Assembly: GCA_002314515.1 (NCBI GenBank)
Contig: DCGB01000137.1
Coordinates: 1 to 8,145, forward strand
Source: Solobacterium sp. UBA1789
GTDB taxonomy: Bacteria > Bacillota_I > Bacilli_A > Erysipelotrichales > Erysipelotrichaceae
DNA: 8,145 nt
Direction: 5' to 3'
The position numbers and the translations under genes are program-made. Below the pieces are notes generated by a model. It searched no databases. It was not told the origin of the DNA and was given only the letters and a program-made list of their open reading frames with translations. Each line of letters starts with the position of its first letter. Within the stretch, counting starts at the first letter, position 1. Shown here piece after piece: positions 5,850-8,145 of the stretch.

Positions 5850-7559
5850 ATGGCTAGCTCCCAGTCAAAGGCACTTGATCGTAAAAAATTAATGGCTGAT
5901 CCAATTATGGTTACAACCATTGCGGTTTTGATTGCTTTTTTAACTTTATTCATTTTATATCCGCTGGCAATACTCTTGGTTGATAGTTTTGTTGGCGATG
6001 GTGGTTTCGGTTTTTCAGTATTTGAGCGTATTTTCCAGATTCCGACTTTTAAGACAGCAATTTTTAATACTTTAAAAATAGGCTTTGTAGTCGGCATTGG
6101 CGCAACTCTCATTGGTTTACTTTTTGCCTATATCGAAGTTTATGTACGTTTGAACAGATTTACGGGTGGTTTATTTAAGGTAATTTCGATGTTACCGGTT
6201 GTCTCACCACCGTTTGTCTTGTCTTTGAGTATTATTATGTTATTTGGTAAGGCGGGTCTGGTTACCCGTTACTTATTGGGTATTTTTGATAATTCGGTCT
6301 ATGGTTACTGGGGAATTGTGACGGTTCAGATTCTAACATTTTTCCCGGTTTGTTATATGATGCTGAAGGGTCTTTTGAAGAATATTGATCCTTCTTTGGA
6401 AGAGGCAGCCCGTGATATGGGTGCCAGTCGTTTTAAGGTATTTACCAGTGTTACTTTTCCATTATTATTGCCTGGTTTGGGGAATGCCTTCCTGGTTACT
6501 TTTATTGAAAGTATTGCCGATTTTGCCAATCCAATGATTATTGGTGGTTCCTATGATACTTTGGCAACAACGATTTATCTGCAGATAACTGGTGCCTATG
6601 ATAAGGCTGGTGCTGCAGCTATGGCTGTTGTCTTATTGTGCATTACTTTATTGATGTTTGCTGTTCAGAAATATTATCTGGAAGCCAAGTCAACCGCAAC
6701 CTTAACTGGTAAGGCATCAAGAGCAAGAGTTCTGATTGAAGATAAGAGCGTTAGAATCCCTTTAACTATCTTATGTACTCTTTGTGCTTCCTTTGTCATT
6801 CTGATGTATATCTGCGTACCAATTGGTGCCTTATTCCCAACCTGGGGTTATAAGTTCTTCCCATTTACTACTAAATGGTTTAAGCTGATTTTTACCCGCT
6901 ATAAGGGCTTCAAGGCTTTCAAGGATTCTTTTGTTTTGTCGATGATTTCAGCTCCAATTACTGCTTTGCTGTCAATGATTATTTCTTATCTGGTTGTTAA
7001 GCGTAAGTTTAAGATGCGTGGTTTTATTGAAGCTGTTTCAATGCTGGCAATGGCTGTACCTGGTACAGTTTTGGGTGTTGGTTATATTCGTGGTTTCTCT
7101 GGCGGTTTATTCCATACGGGCATCCTCAAGGGTATCTATGGAACAGGTTTGATTCTGGTTATTGTTTTTGTGGTCAGATCTTTGCCTACTGGTACCCGCA
7201 GTGGTATTTCAGCTTTGCGACAGATTGATAAGTCAATTGAAGAATCGGCTTATGATATGGGTGCCAATAGTTTCAAGGTCTTTATGACCGTAACACTGCC
7301 ACTGATCAAGGATTCATTCCTTTCTGGTCTGGTTACGGCTTTTGTTCGTAGTATTACGGCTATTTCGGCTATTATTCTGCTGGTTACTCCGCAGTTTTTG
7401 CTGATAACGGTTCAGATTAATGAATTTGCTGAAAAGGGTTCATTTGGTTTGGCCTGTGCTTTTGCCAGCCTGCTTATTCTGGTAACTTATACAGCAGTTT
7501 TATTAATGAACTTTTTCATTAAACATTTCGGTACAAGTAAGTATTTAGAGGAGAAATAA
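5850..7559 (+). CDS. ABC transporter permease with two fused membrane domains (FbpB/AfuB type)
   Basis: The 569-residue inner-membrane permease contains two tandem BPD_transp_1 (MetI-like) halves, so one chain forms the whole channel. Each half has an EAA loop for contacting the ATPase: EEAARDMGAS (184-193) and EESAYDMGAN (464-473), both continuing into F-K-V-F and a P-L motif. Hydrophobic spans are near 20-45, 75-97, 112-133, 152-175, 205-232 and 255-272, then 303-330, 360-383, 395-415, 431-445, 490-515 and 535-557, about twelve in all. A polar linker (about 276-302) joins the halves. This fused form is typical of FbpB/AfuB. ATG 5850 follows AAAGGGG (5837-5843) by 6 bases. It ends one base before the ATPase start codon, so the two are probably coupled. 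Confidence 0.92.
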   Translation: MASSQSKALDRKKLMADPIMVTTIAVLIAFLTLFILYPLAILLVDSFVGDGGFGFSVFERIFQIPTFKTAIFNTLKIGFVVGIGATLIGLLFAYIEVYVRLNRFTGGLFKVISMLPVVSPPFVLSLSIIMLFGKAGLVTRYLLGIFDNSVYGYWGIVTVQILTFFPVCYMMLKGLLKNIDPSLEEAARDMGASRFKVFTSVTFPLLLPGLGNAFLVTFIESIADFANPMIIGGSYDTLATTIYLQITGAYDKAGAAAMAVVLLCITLLMFAVQKYYLEAKSTATLTGKASRARVLIEDKSVRIPLTILCTLCASFVILMYICVPIGALFPTWGYKFFPFTTKWFKLIFTRYKGFKAFKDSFVLSMISAPITALLSMIISYLVVKRKFKMRGFIEAVSMLAMAVPGTVLGVGYIRGFSGGLFHTGILKGIYGTGLILVIVFVVRSLPTGTRSGISALRQIDKSIEESAYDMGANSFKVFMTVTLPLIKDSFLSGLVTAFVRSITAISAIILLVTPQFLLITVQINEFAEKGSFGLACAFASLLILVTYTAVLLMNFFIKHFGTSKYLEEK

Positions 7560-7560
7560 G

Positions 7561-8145
7561 ATGGAAAAACAGAAAAAAGGTGTTATTTTAAAAAACATTT
7601 CAAAAATATATAAGGATCCTAAGACCGGAAAGGACTTTTATGCGGTCAAAAATACTGATCTGGAAATTACACCAGGTTCCTTTGTCACTCTATTAGGACC
7701 TTCCGGTTGTGGTAAAACAACAACATTAAGAATGATTGCCGGTTTCGAATCACCGGATGAAGGTGAAATCTATCTTGGTGATGAGGCAATTAATGAATTG
7801 ACACCAGACAAGCGTGATACTGCCATGGTTTTCCAGTCTTATGCCTTATTGCCACATTACAATGTCTATGACAATGTTGCCTATGGCTTAAAACTTCGTA
7901 AGATTCCAAATGATGAAATCAGACAAAGAGTTACCAATATCCTGAAGCTGGTAGAACTGGAAGGTATGGAAGCTCGTATGACCAATCAGTTATCTGGTGG
8001 TCAGCAGCAGCGTGTTGCCCTGGCCAGAGCGCTGGTTATTGAACCAAGTGTTCTCTTGTTTGATGAGCCATTATCCAATCTTGATGCTAAGTTACGTGTT
8101 ACTATGCGTACAGAAATCCGCCGTATCCAGCAGGAAGTTGGTATT
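7561..8145 (+). CDS. ABC transporter ATP-binding protein, 3' end outside window
   Basis: The first 195 residues of the importer ATPase are present and open at the window edge. It carries Walker A GPSGCGKTT (46-54), Q-loop Gln92 in VFQSYALLPH, signature LSGGQ (144-148), Walker B VLLFDEP (164-170) and D-loop SNLD (172-175). The H-loop and any C-terminal regulatory domain lie beyond 8145. The family of full-length relatives (FbpC, PotA, UgpC) is usually about 350 residues. AGGAG (7549-7553) is 7 bases before ATG 7561, and the start is one base after the permease stop. The gene order makes it the energy module of this importer. Confidence 0.95.
   Translation, partial: MEKQKKGVILKNISKIYKDPKTGKDFYAVKNTDLEITPGSFVTLLGPSGCGKTTTLRMIAGFESPDEGEIYLGDEAINELTPDKRDTAMVFQSYALLPHYNVYDNVAYGLKLRKIPNDEIRQRVTNILKLVELEGMEARMTNQLSGGQQQRVALARALVIEPSVLLFDEPLSNLDAKLRVTMRTEIRRIQQEVGI

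Noticed and set aside
5831..6112. Minus-strand open frame of 93 codons inside the permease gene
   Set aside because: It is a shadow of the permease frame with low-complexity composition and no start signal. The permease is unambiguous.

Overview
The window is a compact, AT-rich stretch of bacterial chromosome. Clear Shine-Dalgarno (SD) sites (AGGAGG, GGAGG), U-tailed hairpin terminators, a lipobox lipoprotein and a PlsY-type acyltransferase suggest a low-GC Gram-positive (Bacillota). A gut-type lineage such as Erysipelotrichia is a guess from overall flavour only. TGA is used as a stop and proteins carry TGG-coded Trp, so the code is the ordinary bacterial one. No RNA gene, insertion sequence, integrase, CRISPR array or origin is visible, and there is no gap over 300 bases without a gene.

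Layout. Positions 1-48 are the last 15 codons of an upstream gene, closed by a terminator (55-83). Next comes a 468-residue protein that joins an anti-sigma-factor-type ATP-binding domain to GNAT acetyltransferase domains (100-1506, +). It converges on plsY (1545-2162, -), and the two share a bidirectional terminator. From a divergent 53-bp region starts a 173-residue protein of unknown function (2216-2737, +). A DUF2958 protein (2799-3143, +) and an ADA2/ADGF-type adenosine deaminase (3156-4526, +) follow, ending in a strong terminator. The last third is an ABC importer operon: lipoprotein substrate-binding protein (4646-5779), a permease with two fused membrane domains (5850-7559), and an ATPase cut off by the window end (7561-8145+). 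This is the Fbp/Afu/Phn-type arrangement usually labelled ferric iron transport. The binding-protein motifs fit a phosphorylated organic ligand at least as well, and a near-consensus CcpA (cre-like) site lies upstream.

The most unusual structural signal is in the starts. Three genes (100, 2162 minus, 3156) have no SD site. Each has a -10 box exactly six bases before its ATG, which predicts transcription starting on the A of the start codon, i.e. leaderless mRNA. The other genes have SD sites. Two initiation modes therefore seem to be interleaved, with the nutrient-import genes on the SD type and the three SD-less genes on the leaderless type. I do not see a wholly new multi-gene system. The items most worth a second look are the leaderless starts, the ATPase-GNAT fusion, the ADA2-type deaminase and the true ligand of the importer.
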